NCBI RefSeq assembly: GCF_943736995.1
Contig: NZ_OX031157.1
Span: 1,523,001-1,587,000 of the forward strand
DNA length: 64,000 nucleotides
Origin: Sporosarcina sp. Marseille-Q4943
GTDB lineage: Bacteria; Bacillota; Bacilli; Bacillales_A; Planococcaceae
Direction of reading: 5' to 3'
Of this stretch, positions 8,470 through 16,960 are shown one piece after another. A program made the position numbers and the translations under genes. The notes below the pieces were generated by a model, which worked only from the letters and a program-made list of their open reading frames with translations, was not told the DNA's origin and ran no database searches. The first letter of the stretch is position 1, and every line of letters starts with the position of its first letter.

Positions 8470-8500
8470 ACTATAGAGTATGACGTAACGTGAGAGTCAA
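8470..8500 (-). promoter_or_regulatory. MerR-type promoter/operator, 19-bp spacer
   Basis: Minus strand: -35 TTGACT (8500-8495), a 19-bp spacer (8494-8476) and -10 TATAGT (8475-8470). The spacer holds CTCACGTTACG, one half of the CTCACGTnACGTGAG dyad of TipA-like operators, with a degenerate second half. The long spacer is the hallmark of MerR-activated promoters. Confidence 0.75.
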
Positions 8501-8653
8501 CACAATTGGGAATAAGAAAGTTGATTTCCGCTTCAGGCGGACGCTTTCCTCTCCAATCAACGAAATAATTAAGGTCTTGTATTAACAATTAACTAACAAA
8601 TTAGTATTTCAAGTATAATTGACTAATCAAGTTGTATATAGGAGGTTTGATTC

Positions 8654-9097
8654 ATGATAATAGAAACGAATAGACTCAAATTGATTGCTTGCACTCCAGA
8701 ATTTTTAGCAATGATACCACCTGAGGATTATGAAATTAGAGATCATGTGAAAGGGCATGCAGCCGAACTTCAAAATGATGATTCCCAGTTAGGATGGGGA
8801 GTATGGTTCGTTGTGGATAAAGAAACAGATACGATTATTGGTGACATCGGCTTTAAAGGGAAGCCTTCGACAGATCATACTGTGGAAATCGGTTACGGCA
8901 TTGTGCCGTCCGCGCAAAATAAAGGATATGCGACGGAGGCGGTAGGAACGCTAATCGAATGGGCATTTGCCTCCAGAGAAGTAGAGATAGTCATTGCCGA
9001 ATGCGTAGAAGAAAATTCTGCTTCCATAAAGGTGTTGGAGAAGTTGGGCTTCCGGAAAACTGGACGGGTAGACAATATGTTGAAGTGGGAAATGTAA
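8654..9097 (+). CDS. GNAT family N-acetyltransferase
   Basis: A 147-residue acetyltransferase of the RimJ/RimL-like type: N-terminal ETNRLKLIACTPEF, the acetyl-CoA binding stretch VPSAQNKGYATEAVGTLIEW (motif A, Q-x-x-G-x-A) near residues 84-103 and the C-terminal SIKVLEKLGFRKTGR. The substrate cannot be inferred. ATG 8654 follows AGGAGG by 8 bases. A TATAAT at 8614 may be its -10 box. It is divergent from the MerR gene. Confidence 0.9.
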   Translation: MIIETNRLKLIACTPEFLAMIPPEDYEIRDHVKGHAAELQNDDSQLGWGVWFVVDKETDTIIGDIGFKGKPSTDHTVEIGYGIVPSAQNKGYATEAVGTLIEWAFASREVEIVIAECVEENSASIKVLEKLGFRKTGRVDNMLKWEM

Positions 9098-9190
9098 AAG
9101 ATTTAGATTGGTAAACAACAGAGGAGATGGGCTCATTTCCTCATTCCCGCTCAATCACCCATCCAGCCAAAAGAAGTGTTCACCCTGTAT

Positions 9191-9382
9191 TTACTTCTTC
9201 ATAAATTCGCTTTCTAATTCCTTTTCAATTTCTTCGTCACTCATTGTAACTACTTCTACTTCTTTTTCTTTCACATTAAAATGCTCTGAAATCAATTTCA
9301 GCTGATTGCTAATCTTTGAAAGAAAATAAACCACGTTCAACAATAGCAATATGATGATGAGTAAAAATATCATTATCCACAT
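9191..9382 (-). CDS. Small single-pass membrane protein
   Basis: A 63-residue protein with one long hydrophobic segment (residues 2-22, rich in I and L), a short coiled-coil-like stretch and a very acidic tail (DEEIEKELESEF). GGGAGGA lies 6 bases before ATG 9382, a good translation start, while an overlapping out-of-frame ATG at 9386 is too close. I do not recognise the family. The predicted topology is an N-terminal anchor with a cytoplasmic or exposed charged tail. Confidence 0.6.
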   Translation of the reverse strand: MWIMIFLLIIILLLLNVVYFLSKISNQLKLISEHFNVKEKEVEVVTMSDEEIEKELESEFMKK

Positions 9383-9461
9383 CCATAATCCTCCCTTTTT
9401 GTTTTAAAAATCCGAATCTTTCATTCATTATAAACGTATTACCTATAAAAGGGGTGGTGAA

Positions 9462-10013
9462 ATGTCTGCAAATGATAACAAGCGATTAGCCGTACTCTTG
9501 AGTTTGGTGTTCATACTGTCCGGAATTTTACTAGTTGCGTGTTCTAAAGCTGATGCAGAGGACAGGAATAAAGAAGTCATTAGAAAAGTCCTGGAGCTTG
9601 AGTTTTCAGGTCCAAATGACGAGCTAATGGATCTTTTATGGAACCCTCAATATACGACTGTTGTAAATAATAAAGAGGAGAACAAGGAGCTTGATAAGTA
9701 TTTAGAAGAGATTTACGGACCTTACTTTACAAATTTTTACCTACCCACCTTCATAAATACATCAGGGCTGACATATCAAACTATGGCTCACTGGGCGGGG
9801 TACAAGTTGAACCTGAAGGACGTCACGATTGAAAAGAGTGACGAAGCGTCCAATCGCTATACGTTCATAGCGACGGTTGGTTATCAAAAAAATGGGGAGG
9901 AAGAAAAAACGGCAAATGTCTCTGGGTTAGTCCTTTTCTCAACAAAAGAAGAAGGGAAAATCGGGAAATTCCATTACAGGGATGATGATCTATTGCGTGA
10001 GATGAGAGAATGA
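9462..10013 (+). CDS. Putative lipoprotein, unknown function
   Basis: A 183-residue protein with a signal peptide ending in the lipobox LVAC (Cys about residue 27), so it is probably lipid-anchored outside the membrane. The rest is charged, with a tyrosine-rich middle (YGPYFTNFYLPTF) and a C-terminal beta-rich part. No family is recognised. ATG 9462 has AAGGGGTGG just upstream. The gene is divergent from the small membrane protein and followed by a bidirectional terminator. Confidence 0.75.
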   Translation: MSANDNKRLAVLLSLVFILSGILLVACSKADAEDRNKEVIRKVLELEFSGPNDELMDLLWNPQYTTVVNNKEENKELDKYLEEIYGPYFTNFYLPTFINTSGLTYQTMAHWAGYKLNLKDVTIEKSDEASNRYTFIATVGYQKNGEEEKTANVSGLVLFSTKEEGKIGKFHYRDDDLLREMRE

Positions 10014-10054
10014 ACGGGCTCTTGTTGTTCAACTAGCTGAAGCGTTAAAGATCT

Positions 10055-10084
10055 AAAAGAGATCCAACACTATTGGATCTCTTC
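10055..10084. terminator. Bidirectional terminator between convergent genes
   Basis: A 10-bp perfect stem (AGAGATCCAA/TTGGATCTCT) with a 5-base loop lies 45 bases after the lipoprotein stop and 44 bases after the minus-strand GyrI-like gene; A/T runs flank it. Confidence 0.75.
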
Positions 10085-10127
10085 TGGATTCTTACTTCTC
10101 ATGTTGCATACGCTTTTTCGAAGTCAC

Positions 10128-10547
10128 TTACTCAATCGCCACCCAAACTTCTATTTCATAGCCATCTGAGCCAATTGGATGGATATATCGCTCAAATCCA
10201 TAACTATGTCGAAGTTTCACATCTGGATTGCGCAACAACGTATCAAAAGCAGCTGGAATTGCCCCCACTCCGCCTTCGACCTTCGCGACAATAAATTTAC
10301 CGCTCGGAATCAATAATTCCTTCGTATCCGTAAAACTTTCTGCCGACTCCGATTTAATACCAGCCAAATAGTGAAAGTTGCCATTGCCCATTCCCAACGT
10401 AATCCCGAAGGACTCTTCAGGCTTAGCACCCTTTTCTTCAATAATACGGTTCAACTCATCCCACAGCTTCGGAATATCCGTTACTGGCCCATTCATTTCA
10501 TAGCCTTTTACTGTGAACTGCTCCACTTGTTCAATACGTGTCCCCAT
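10128..10547 (-). CDS. Stand-alone GyrI-like effector-binding protein
   Basis: A 139-residue protein made only of a GyrI-like (AraC effector-binding) domain: RIEQVEQFTVKGYEMNGPV at the start, then IPSGKFIVAKVEGGVGAIP and FERYIHPIG. It closely parallels the C-terminal domain of the MerR protein encoded just upstream and looks like a duplicate of that sensor without the DNA-binding part. ATG 10547 has AAGGGG 9 bases upstream; the ATG at 10556 would abut it. It probably binds a small hydrophobic ligand, perhaps sequestering or hydrolysing it. Confidence 0.82.
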   Translation of the reverse strand: MGTRIEQVEQFTVKGYEMNGPVTDIPKLWDELNRIIEEKGAKPEESFGITLGMGNGNFHYLAGIKSESAESFTDTKELLIPSGKFIVAKVEGGVGAIPAAFDTLLRNPDVKLRHSYGFERYIHPIGSDGYEIEVWVAIE

Positions 10548-10561
10548 TTCTCCCATCCCCT

Positions 10562-11305
10562 TTACTCAATCGGCATCCAAATCTCAATAACGTCTTCCGA
10601 CACCCCAGCCGGATGGACGTAACGCTCGAAATCGTAGCAATCCCGTAGTTGTATATCATCCATTTGAATGATGTATTCATACGCAACCGGAATGCCTGGA
10701 ATGCCGCCTTCCACCTTTGCAACGATGAACTTACCGGCGGGAATGACAATTTCTTTCGTGTCCGGAAATCCTTCCGTCAACTCTGATTTCAGTCCCGCAA
10801 TATAATGGATGATGTCGTTCTCCATCTTCAAGCAAACGCCAAACGCCTCTTCAGCGACAACGTCTTCTTCGTTAATAACCTTTATTAAGCGATCCCATTC
10901 CGCCGGGATTGCGGATACAGGTCCCATCACCTCATACCCTCTTACTGTAAACCCTTCGATTTCCTCAATACGAGTTTCCAATTCCTTCTCCCCTTTGCAT
11001 AATAAGTGATCGATTCCTTCCATCTTCCCTTGTAGTTCATGGATTTCATTCTCAATTTCCTTTTTCCGATTCTTCAACAAAGAATCCATCTGTTCATCCC
11101 CCTCGCGCAAAATGTCAATAAGGGATACTCCGAACTTCCTCAATGTCCTGATCCGCACGAGCTGTTGCTGTTCTTTTTGTGAATAAAACCGGTACCCCGA
11201 CTCCGGACTCACATAAGCTGGCTCGATGAGTCCGATTTCTTCATAATGTTTAATAGCCTTCGCCGTCAATCCGACAAGATGGGATGTCTTCCCGATCGAT
11301 AACAT
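10562..11305 (-). CDS. MerR family regulator with GyrI-like sensor domain
   Basis: A 247-residue BmrR-like regulator: helix-turn-helix (MLSIGKTSHLVGLTAKAIKHY, GYRFYS), a coiled coil at about residues 80-115 and a C-terminal GyrI-like ligand-binding domain (FTVRGYEVMGPVSAIP, IPAGKFIVAKVEGGIPGIP). Members sense hydrophobic drugs and activate an efflux or detoxification gene. The stop is 15 bases before the start of the stand-alone sensor paralogue, so the two are co-transcribed. A MerR-type promoter with 19-bp spacer precedes it. Confidence 0.92.
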   Translation of the reverse strand: MLSIGKTSHLVGLTAKAIKHYEEIGLIEPAYVSPESGYRFYSQKEQQQLVRIRTLRKFGVSLIDILREGDEQMDSLLKNRKKEIENEIHELQGKMEGIDHLLCKGEKELETRIEEIEGFTVRGYEVMGPVSAIPAEWDRLIKVINEEDVVAEEAFGVCLKMENDIIHYIAGLKSELTEGFPDTKEIVIPAGKFIVAKVEGGIPGIPVAYEYIIQMDDIQLRDCYDFERYVHPAGVSEDVIEIWMPIE

Positions 11306-11326
11306 AGCTTCCCTCCCTTTAATCCC

Positions 11327-11357
11327 AGTTTAAACCTGCCTCCAAGGGACAGGTCAA
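11327..11357 (-). promoter_or_regulatory. MerR-type promoter/operator, 19-bp spacer
   Basis: Minus strand: -35 TTGACC (11357-11352), a 19-bp spacer and -10 TAAACT (11332-11327). The dyad ACCTGTC / GGCAGGT (one mismatch) is centred in the spacer, exactly where a MerR dimer would bind, indicating autoregulation. Confidence 0.75.
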
Positions 11358-11364
11358 CGATTTT

Positions 11365-12141
11365 CTATAAGGAATTAAGAAGCTGATGTAAACCCTTATC
11401 CATAGTAATTCTGGAACCTTGTACAACTACGACAGCAAATAGATCTTTTAATTTTCCCGCTGAAGTCGTCAGTTTTTCAACCGTGATTTCATCCGGGTAG
11501 GTTGAAAGATATGCCTCTATAAAAGAGGAATCCAACGTGTCATACGCTTTGAACTGATGTAGCTTCTTTTTTTCATTCATCGCTTGTGCCAATAAAACAT
11601 ACTCCCTCATTTTCTCAAGCATTTTCAGTGCATAGATGAAGTTGTTCCGTTTCAACTCTTTGTCCAAACTTAAAGCACAATATACGAATTCAAACGCTAT
11701 ATCGATATACACATCATATTTGATTTGCTTATTTTGAAAGAGTTCATTTTCGGCATTCATCTTCTCGGATACGAATCCAGTCTTATCAACAATCACTTTC
11801 CATAAAGGCGACTTCACATTCAGTAAATCACTTGGAAGAATGGACACATTGAACTCCAGTGAATTTTCCATAAATGCGATGAGCAGATAGATATCCCTGC
11901 TAAACTGTTTTTCTTTTATATAGACAGGATTCAGCTCACTGAGTGTACGATGAACAAAACTTTTTGTGCTTTCAACATCTTCAAGTTTAGAAGTGGAAAC
12001 CATTAAATCAATATCGGAGTATTCATCCATATATCCCATCACCCCGGAACCTAACTGGACAACTCCATCAATTAAATCGGAGGACTCTAATCTCTCAATT
12101 ATTTTCATAAAAAACTCGTTTCTTTCATCAGAACTATACAA
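11365..12141 (-). CDS. Nucleotidyltransferase domain protein
   Basis: A 258-residue protein with the NTP-transferase core GSGVMGYMDEYSDIDLMV near residue 31 (G-S then D-x-D), as in aminoglycoside 6-adenylyltransferases and related enzymes. The second half is helical and could bind substrate. Whether it modifies an antibiotic, nucleotide or protein is unknown. It lies upstream of the MerR/GyrI operon in the same direction; the MerR promoter starts only 8 bases beyond its stop. Confidence 0.75.
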   Translation of the reverse strand: MYSSDERNEFFMKIIERLESSDLIDGVVQLGSGVMGYMDEYSDIDLMVSTSKLEDVESTKSFVHRTLSELNPVYIKEKQFSRDIYLLIAFMENSLEFNVSILPSDLLNVKSPLWKVIVDKTGFVSEKMNAENELFQNKQIKYDVYIDIAFEFVYCALSLDKELKRNNFIYALKMLEKMREYVLLAQAMNEKKKLHQFKAYDTLDSSFIEAYLSTYPDEITVEKLTTSAGKLKDLFAVVVVQGSRITMDKGLHQLLNSL

Positions 12142-12161
12142 ACCTCCACCCCCTCAATTTT

Positions 12162-13046
12162 CTATTCCAACCTTGCTGGATTGCTCCCTTTCACCAAAAA
12201 GCTGAGCTTCGTTTCTGATAAAATGATTGCAGCAAGTATTAAAACCGCCCCGATTCCCATCTTAAGCGTAAGGATCTCACTTAACAGAATGACGGAAAAA
12301 ACCATTCCCCATAATGATTCAGTCGAAAGAATAATTGCCGCTTTCGTTTCTGTAATGAATTTCTGTGAAACAGTTTGCAATAAAAAGGCAATCGTTGTCG
12401 AGAACACACCTAAATAGAGTAACGACGTCAACCCTTCAGGCTGCGTGCTGAATGACATCTCACCTTTCAGCAGAACGACGACAAAGCCGATGACAGTCGC
12501 TGTCGCCATTTGGACAATCGTCAAAGCGATCGGGTCTTCATCTTTCACAAATTGGGACGTGTAAAAAATATGGAATGCGAAACCGATCGCACAGCAAAAC
12601 GACAGGAAATCGCCGATATTCAGTCCCGCTGACCATTGAAGTGACAAAACCGCTACGCCGAACATCGCAAGAAAAGCGCCAATGAGTTCGAACAGATCCA
12701 ACTTTCTTCTATAAATCGCAAGACCAATAAACGGCACGATGACAACATTCACCGCAGTCAAAAAAGCATTTTTAGACGGCGTTGTAAATTGAAGACCGAC
12801 CGTTTGCAGCGCAAATGCTATGTATAAGAAGACGCCCAAAACTGCCCCTTTTACCATTGCACCTCTTGAAATGAACTTCAATTTGTTATAAAAAACCGCA
12901 CATAATAAAACAGCTCCAATAAGGAATCTACCCGCCAAAATCTGATATGGCGTGTAGGAATCCAGTGCAACTGCACTTCCGACAAACCCGCTTCCCCAAA
13001 TGATTGCTGTCAATATCAATCCGATTTCACCAATATATTTCCGCAT
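12162..13046 (-). CDS. EamA/DMT family transporter
   Basis: A 294-residue protein with ten hydrophobic segments forming two EamA repeats (first around GLILTAIIWGSGFVGSAVAL, second after SAGLNIGDFLSFCCAIGFAF), the drug/metabolite transporter layout. The substrate is not predictable. ATG 13046 has GGAGG 5 bases upstream; the in-frame extension to 13076 lacks one. It ends 20 bases before the nucleotidyltransferase gene and may share its transcript. Confidence 0.88.
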   Translation of the reverse strand: MRKYIGEIGLILTAIIWGSGFVGSAVALDSYTPYQILAGRFLIGAVLLCAVFYNKLKFISRGAMVKGAVLGVFLYIAFALQTVGLQFTTPSKNAFLTAVNVVIVPFIGLAIYRRKLDLFELIGAFLAMFGVAVLSLQWSAGLNIGDFLSFCCAIGFAFHIFYTSQFVKDEDPIALTIVQMATATVIGFVVVLLKGEMSFSTQPEGLTSLLYLGVFSTTIAFLLQTVSQKFITETKAAIILSTESLWGMVFSVILLSEILTLKMGIGAVLILAAIILSETKLSFLVKGSNPARLE

Positions 13047-13194
13047 AGTATCCTCCGGTATCCAAGTAATTAACAATTTATTTCATTATAGCGCAACTGC
13101 TTTCATTCAAAGACTCAATTTTAAAATTTCATTCATGTATTGTTTCATCATCAGAGGAAAACCTAAGCACAAAACCGGATAGGAGGTTTTCCAC

Positions 13195-13944
13195 TTGAAA
13201 CTTTTACGCTTCTTGATTCCATTCCTCGTGATTTCCATGCTCATCCAACCTCTTACGTCCAAAGCGGAACAGACCAATATTGACCAACAATCCATCCAAG
13301 ATGCACTGCTGTCAACCCTTCAGCCGTATATTTCGGAAGGGATCATCGACTTTTACGGATACGACAAATCGTATGGATTATACGATGCGAAAATATTGAA
13401 CATCCAGCGGGACGAGAAAGGTGGATTTTCCTTCACTGTTGAAGTTCAAGTGAATACATTCGAGACAGCTGAAAATCCGCCATACGGCAAGGAGACATTG
13501 CAGTTCGGAATCAGTCCAAAAGGCGTCAAACTGCTCGACTTTACGCATGAAGGTGATGATGAAGAAAAGAAATTACATCAATTTTATAAGGAAGCGCTCA
13601 TCGACATTAAAAAGTCATTCCATTTAAATTTACTTCCTTATGAGCGATACGATTATAACCAGTTGCGGTATAAGGCGGAAAAACAAAATGATTTCAATTC
13701 ACTGGCACATATCGCAGAAGAAATTGTCATCAATATTCTCAGCACGGAAATACAACCGCCATATAAAAACGTAATCAATCCTGTAACCTTCATAAAAGGC
13801 AATGAAGGGTTTATCCTGTTCAAGAAAGCAGACGGAACCAACTTCTATTACAAAGTCCTCAAGGAGAACGGCATTTGGAAAGTCGTCGAGCAGGAGAGCG
13901 AGAAAGGGAAGAAGATGGGGTACGACTTGCTTTGGTATATGTAA
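13195..13944 (+). CDS. Secreted protein, possible DUF3888 domain
   Basis: A 249-residue protein starting at TTG 13195, 8 bases after a perfect AGGAGG. It has a signal peptide (LRFLIPFLVISMLIQPLTSKA) cleaved near residue 23. A segment from about residue 120 (LHQFYKEALIDIKKSFHLNL) recalls DUF3888 proteins of Bacillales; this match is tentative. It is probably exported and of unknown function. The gene ends at a strong bidirectional terminator. Confidence 0.7.
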   Translation: MKLLRFLIPFLVISMLIQPLTSKAEQTNIDQQSIQDALLSTLQPYISEGIIDFYGYDKSYGLYDAKILNIQRDEKGGFSFTVEVQVNTFETAENPPYGKETLQFGISPKGVKLLDFTHEGDDEEKKLHQFYKEALIDIKKSFHLNLLPYERYDYNQLRYKAEKQNDFNSLAHIAEEIVINILSTEIQPPYKNVINPVTFIKGNEGFILFKKADGTNFYYKVLKENGIWKVVEQESEKGKKMGYDLLWYM

Positions 13945-13946
13945 GT

Positions 13947-13976
13947 AAAAAGAGGTGGCCCCGGCCACCTCTTTTT
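13947..13976. terminator. Bidirectional terminator
   Basis: Perfect 14-bp stem AAAAAGAGGTGGCC / GGCCACCTCTTTTT with a 2-4 base loop between convergent genes; it gives poly-T on both strands. Confidence 0.92.
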
Positions 13977-13980
13977 GATA

Positions 13981-15438
13981 TTAGTTTGTCGTTGCACCTT
14001 TCCAGTGTGAAATGTCTTCTTCCAGCGGAATTTGTGCAGCTCTTGCCCGGACTGCGGCGAAGAAGAAAAGGGTGACAAGGAAGATAGAAATAACCGTTGC
14101 CCCGATATACGCCACATTCATCGGCAATCCGAAGCCGATCGTCGCATTCAAAATATACGTCATCGTTGCCATAAGCATGAACGTTCCTGGGACGAGCGCC
14201 ACCCAGTAGTTCTTCCGTGCAATGAACAGATACATCGCACCTACGAATAACGCGATCACGGCTGTCGATTGGTTCGCCCATGAGAAGTAGCGCCATAGAA
14301 TATTAAAGTCGACTTGCGTCAACGCAATGGAAATGACGAACATCGGTACAGCAATCCAAAGACGGCTCACCATCTTCACTTGCGACAACTTGAAATAGTC
14401 AGCAATGATCATCCGCGCACTGCGGAAAGCCGTGTCTCCGGAAGTGATCGGAAGGATGATGACACCGAGAATTGCTAGCGTTCCACCAACCGCACCCAAC
14501 ATCAATGTAGAAGCTTCGCTGACGATCAACGCAGGACCGCCTGCAGCCAACATTTCATGCAAGCCGCCATATCCGTTGAACAGCGCCATTCCCGCAGCTG
14601 CCCAAATCATCGCGATAATCGCTTCTGCAATCATCATGCCATAGAAAATCTTACGGCCTTGGCCTTCTTTTTGCGTCGTACGTGAAATGATCGGTGACTG
14701 TGTCGCATGGAAGCCGGACAATGCTCCACATGAAATCGTCAAGAATAGAAGTGGGAAAATCGCCAATTTGTCAGGGTGCATATTGGCAAATGTCAACTCA
14801 GGAATCTCTACTCCTTTAATGACCATCATCCCCCCTACCCCGACCGCACTGATGATTAAAAGTGCACCAAAGATTGGGTAGAAGCGGCCGATGATCTTAT
14901 CGATCGGCAATAGTGTTGCAAGAATATAATAGGCGAAAATAAGTGTAACGATGATACCCATTGCCATCCAACCGTTCATCAAGTTGTACAGCAAACCTGC
15001 AGGTGCTGAAACGAATACCGTTCCGACAAGCACCAATAACAGAATGGCAAAGGCATTCACGATATGCTTCATGAATTTCCCTAAAAACTTGCCTGCAAGC
15101 TCTGGCAAATGCGCTCCGCGGTTACGAATGGAGATCATTCCCGTCAAATAGTCGTGGACAGCGCCTGCAAAAATTGCGCCGATTACAATCCAAATGAAAG
15201 CGATCGGACCATAAAGCGCCCCCATGATCGGACCAAAAATCGGACCAACCCCCGCAATGTTCAACAGCTGGATCAGCGAGTTTTTCTTCGTGCTCATTGG
15301 TACATAATCGACGCCGTCCCCACTCGTATACGCTGGCGTCGCGCGGTCCTCCTTCACCCCAAACATCTTCTCAATGAATTTGCCGTACGTGAAATAACCG
15401 ACAATCAATAAGACGATACCAAATAAAAACGTAATCAT
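13981..15438 (-). CDS. CstA family carbon-starvation / peptide transporter
   Basis: A 485-residue protein with about 13 hydrophobic segments and CstA hallmarks: VPMSTKKNSLIQLLNIAGVG, FGPIMGALYGP, and SGFHATQSPIISRT near residue 240. It is the shorter CstA form; E. coli relatives CstA and BtsT carry peptides or pyruvate. Substrate here is open. It is monocistronic, convergent with the secreted protein gene. The 5' leader contains a closing stem at 15490-15541 that might matter for regulation. Confidence 0.9.
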   Translation of the reverse strand: MITFLFGIVLLIVGYFTYGKFIEKMFGVKEDRATPAYTSGDGVDYVPMSTKKNSLIQLLNIAGVGPIFGPIMGALYGPIAFIWIVIGAIFAGAVHDYLTGMISIRNRGAHLPELAGKFLGKFMKHIVNAFAILLLVLVGTVFVSAPAGLLYNLMNGWMAMGIIVTLIFAYYILATLLPIDKIIGRFYPIFGALLIISAVGVGGMMVIKGVEIPELTFANMHPDKLAIFPLLFLTISCGALSGFHATQSPIISRTTQKEGQGRKIFYGMMIAEAIIAMIWAAAGMALFNGYGGLHEMLAAGGPALIVSEASTLMLGAVGGTLAILGVIILPITSGDTAFRSARMIIADYFKLSQVKMVSRLWIAVPMFVISIALTQVDFNILWRYFSWANQSTAVIALFVGAMYLFIARKNYWVALVPGTFMLMATMTYILNATIGFGLPMNVAYIGATVISIFLVTLFFFAAVRARAAQIPLEEDISHWKGATTN

Positions 15439-15489
15439 TTCTCTTCCCCTTTCCCCCGATAGGAGTAATTTCTTTCAGCCCGGTGAGAT

Positions 15490-15541
15490 GCCCACAAAAA
15501 AAGATTAACCCCAAGATGATTTCAATTTGATTAACGTGGGC
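15490..15541 (-). promoter_or_regulatory. Leader stem before the cstA-like gene
   Basis: Minus strand: GCCCAC and GTGGGC close a 52-base region that contains two copies of GTTAATC and a run of seven T residues. No classic cre site or known riboswitch was recognised. It may be a regulatory hairpin in the untranslated leader. Confidence 0.3.
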
Positions 15542-15660
15542 AATACCCCAACTAGTCTGAAAGGTTTATAGATTATTATACTTCATTTCAAGGTAAATTA
15601 ATATATAGTTTTCAGTTTCTTTTAAATATTACAGATAACAGTAATAGAATTTTTGAATAC

Positions 15661-15694
15661 AAAAAAGCATGCGGATTCAGTGGCATGCTTTTTT
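15661..15694. terminator. Terminator of the nitronate monooxygenase operon
   Basis: A 12-bp inverted repeat AAAAAAGCATGC / GCATGCTTTTTT with a 10-base loop, 12 bases after the stop at 15706; works on both strands. Confidence 0.88.
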
Positions 15695-15705
15695 CAATTT
15701 CCTCT

Positions 15706-16710
15706 TCAAATAAACTTCCCGATGATTTCTTTAACAGTTCCGCCCTTTGTTTCGTGGACGCTCTCTCCCGCCCATAGCGACATGAATTCAGGTTTGCCGA
15801 GTCTTGCCGCTTCGCTCCGGATTTTCTTCGTCAAGTCGTTTTGGTATGGGTAAGGGGCAATCGGTGCATCTGCCATCATGTCCATGAATGAATTTCGGAT
15901 ACCTCTTGCCGACTTGCCCGAAAACACTTTCGTCAGAACGGTGCTATTTTCGGCAGCTTCTATGACTGCTTGTTTATAGAGCGGATGTGCCCCGCTTTCT
16001 TCCGCCGCTAGCAACGCTGTGCCGATTTGAACGGCTTGCGCTCCGCGGAGAAGTTGCTGATCTAGATGCTCTTTATTAGCGATTCCACCAGCCGCAATGA
16101 CCGGAATATTGATAGCCTCTACAATTGAAGGCAATAGTTCTCCAAGTGACACAAGCTGTTCCCCGATGAATGAACCACGGTGCCCCCCCGCCTCACTGCC
16201 TTGCGCGACAACCGCATCGACCCCGTCCACTTCCACCGCGATCGCTTCTTCTTTCGTCGTTGCCGTTCCGATCAGCAATATGCCCGCATCCTTGAGTTTT
16301 TGAATCGTCTCCTGATTCGGAATGCCAAATGTGAATGAGCAAATCGGTACACCCTCTTCTATAATGACATCCACTTGCTTGTCAAAATCCGATTCCGATA
16401 ATGGCGCCTTCCAAAATGGCATACCAAGTCTCTCTCTAACCGGTTGCAATGCCATATAAGCTTTTCTCAGCTGTCCCTGGTCCAATTCCGCATTTTCCGG
16501 TACGAATAAATTAACCGCAAATGGCTTGTCTGTCAGCTTTTTGACTTCGTGAATGAAATCGCGGGTAGCTGCTGCGGATAAATAACCTGCTCCTATTGAA
16601 CCTAAAACTCCCGCGTTTGATGATGCCGCCACAAATTCCGGCGTCGTGACGCCCGCCATTGGGGCTTGGATGATTGGGTGCTGGATTCCTAAAACATTAA
16701 TAAAAGTCAT
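15706..16710 (-). CDS. Nitronate monooxygenase (2-nitropropane dioxygenase family)
   Basis: A 334-residue FMN enzyme with a TIM-barrel start (IQHPIIQAPMAGVTTPEF), the conserved GSEAGGHRGS containing the catalytic histidine near residue 178, and PVIAAGGIANKE plus GAQAVQIGTALLAAEE for phosphate/FMN binding. It oxidises nitronates such as propionate 3-nitronate to semialdehydes. FabK-type enoyl reductases share the fold but lack this motif set. Its ATG overlaps the stop of the upstream small membrane protein gene (ATGA), so it is the last gene of a four-gene operon. Confidence 0.88.
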   Translation of the reverse strand: MTFINVLGIQHPIIQAPMAGVTTPEFVAASSNAGVLGSIGAGYLSAAATRDFIHEVKKLTDKPFAVNLFVPENAELDQGQLRKAYMALQPVRERLGMPFWKAPLSESDFDKQVDVIIEEGVPICSFTFGIPNQETIQKLKDAGILLIGTATTKEEAIAVEVDGVDAVVAQGSEAGGHRGSFIGEQLVSLGELLPSIVEAINIPVIAAGGIANKEHLDQQLLRGAQAVQIGTALLAAEESGAHPLYKQAVIEAAENSTVLTKVFSGKSARGIRNSFMDMMADAPIAPYPYQNDLTKKIRSEAARLGKPEFMSLWAGESVHETKGGTVKEIIGKFI

Positions 16711-16940
16711 GAGTCTTCTCCCCTTCTTTCATGTCGATAGAATAAATAGATGATAATCAAGGGAAAAACCGAGAACAATGCAATCAGTTTGAATGCATTA
16801 TTTGCGCCTAACAAATACAAGGCGATCGGTAAAGAAGTGAAAAAGCTAATGAGCAATGACGTTTTAGACTTAGTGAATAGGCCGAAAAAGAACGATAGAA
16901 ATGATATGATCAATGATATTTGCCAAAGGACAACAATCAA
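16707..16940 (-). CDS. Small membrane protein (three segments)
   Basis: About 77 residues, almost entirely hydrophobic: three membrane helices (roughly residues 1-21, 26-45 and 50-68) and a basic-acidic tail. Two TTG starts are in frame, 16946 and 16940; AGGGGG lies 9 bases before 16940 and only 3 before 16946, so the shorter form is favoured. I do not recognise the family. It is co-transcribed with the downstream nitronate monooxygenase and probably with the DUF5412 and PstS-like genes upstream. Confidence 0.65.
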   Translation of the reverse strand: MIVVLWQISLIISFLSFFFGLFTKSKTSLLISFFTSLPIALYLLGANNAFKLIALFSVFPLIIIYLFYRHERRGEDS

Positions 16941-16960
16941 GTCCAAGCACCCCCTGTACG

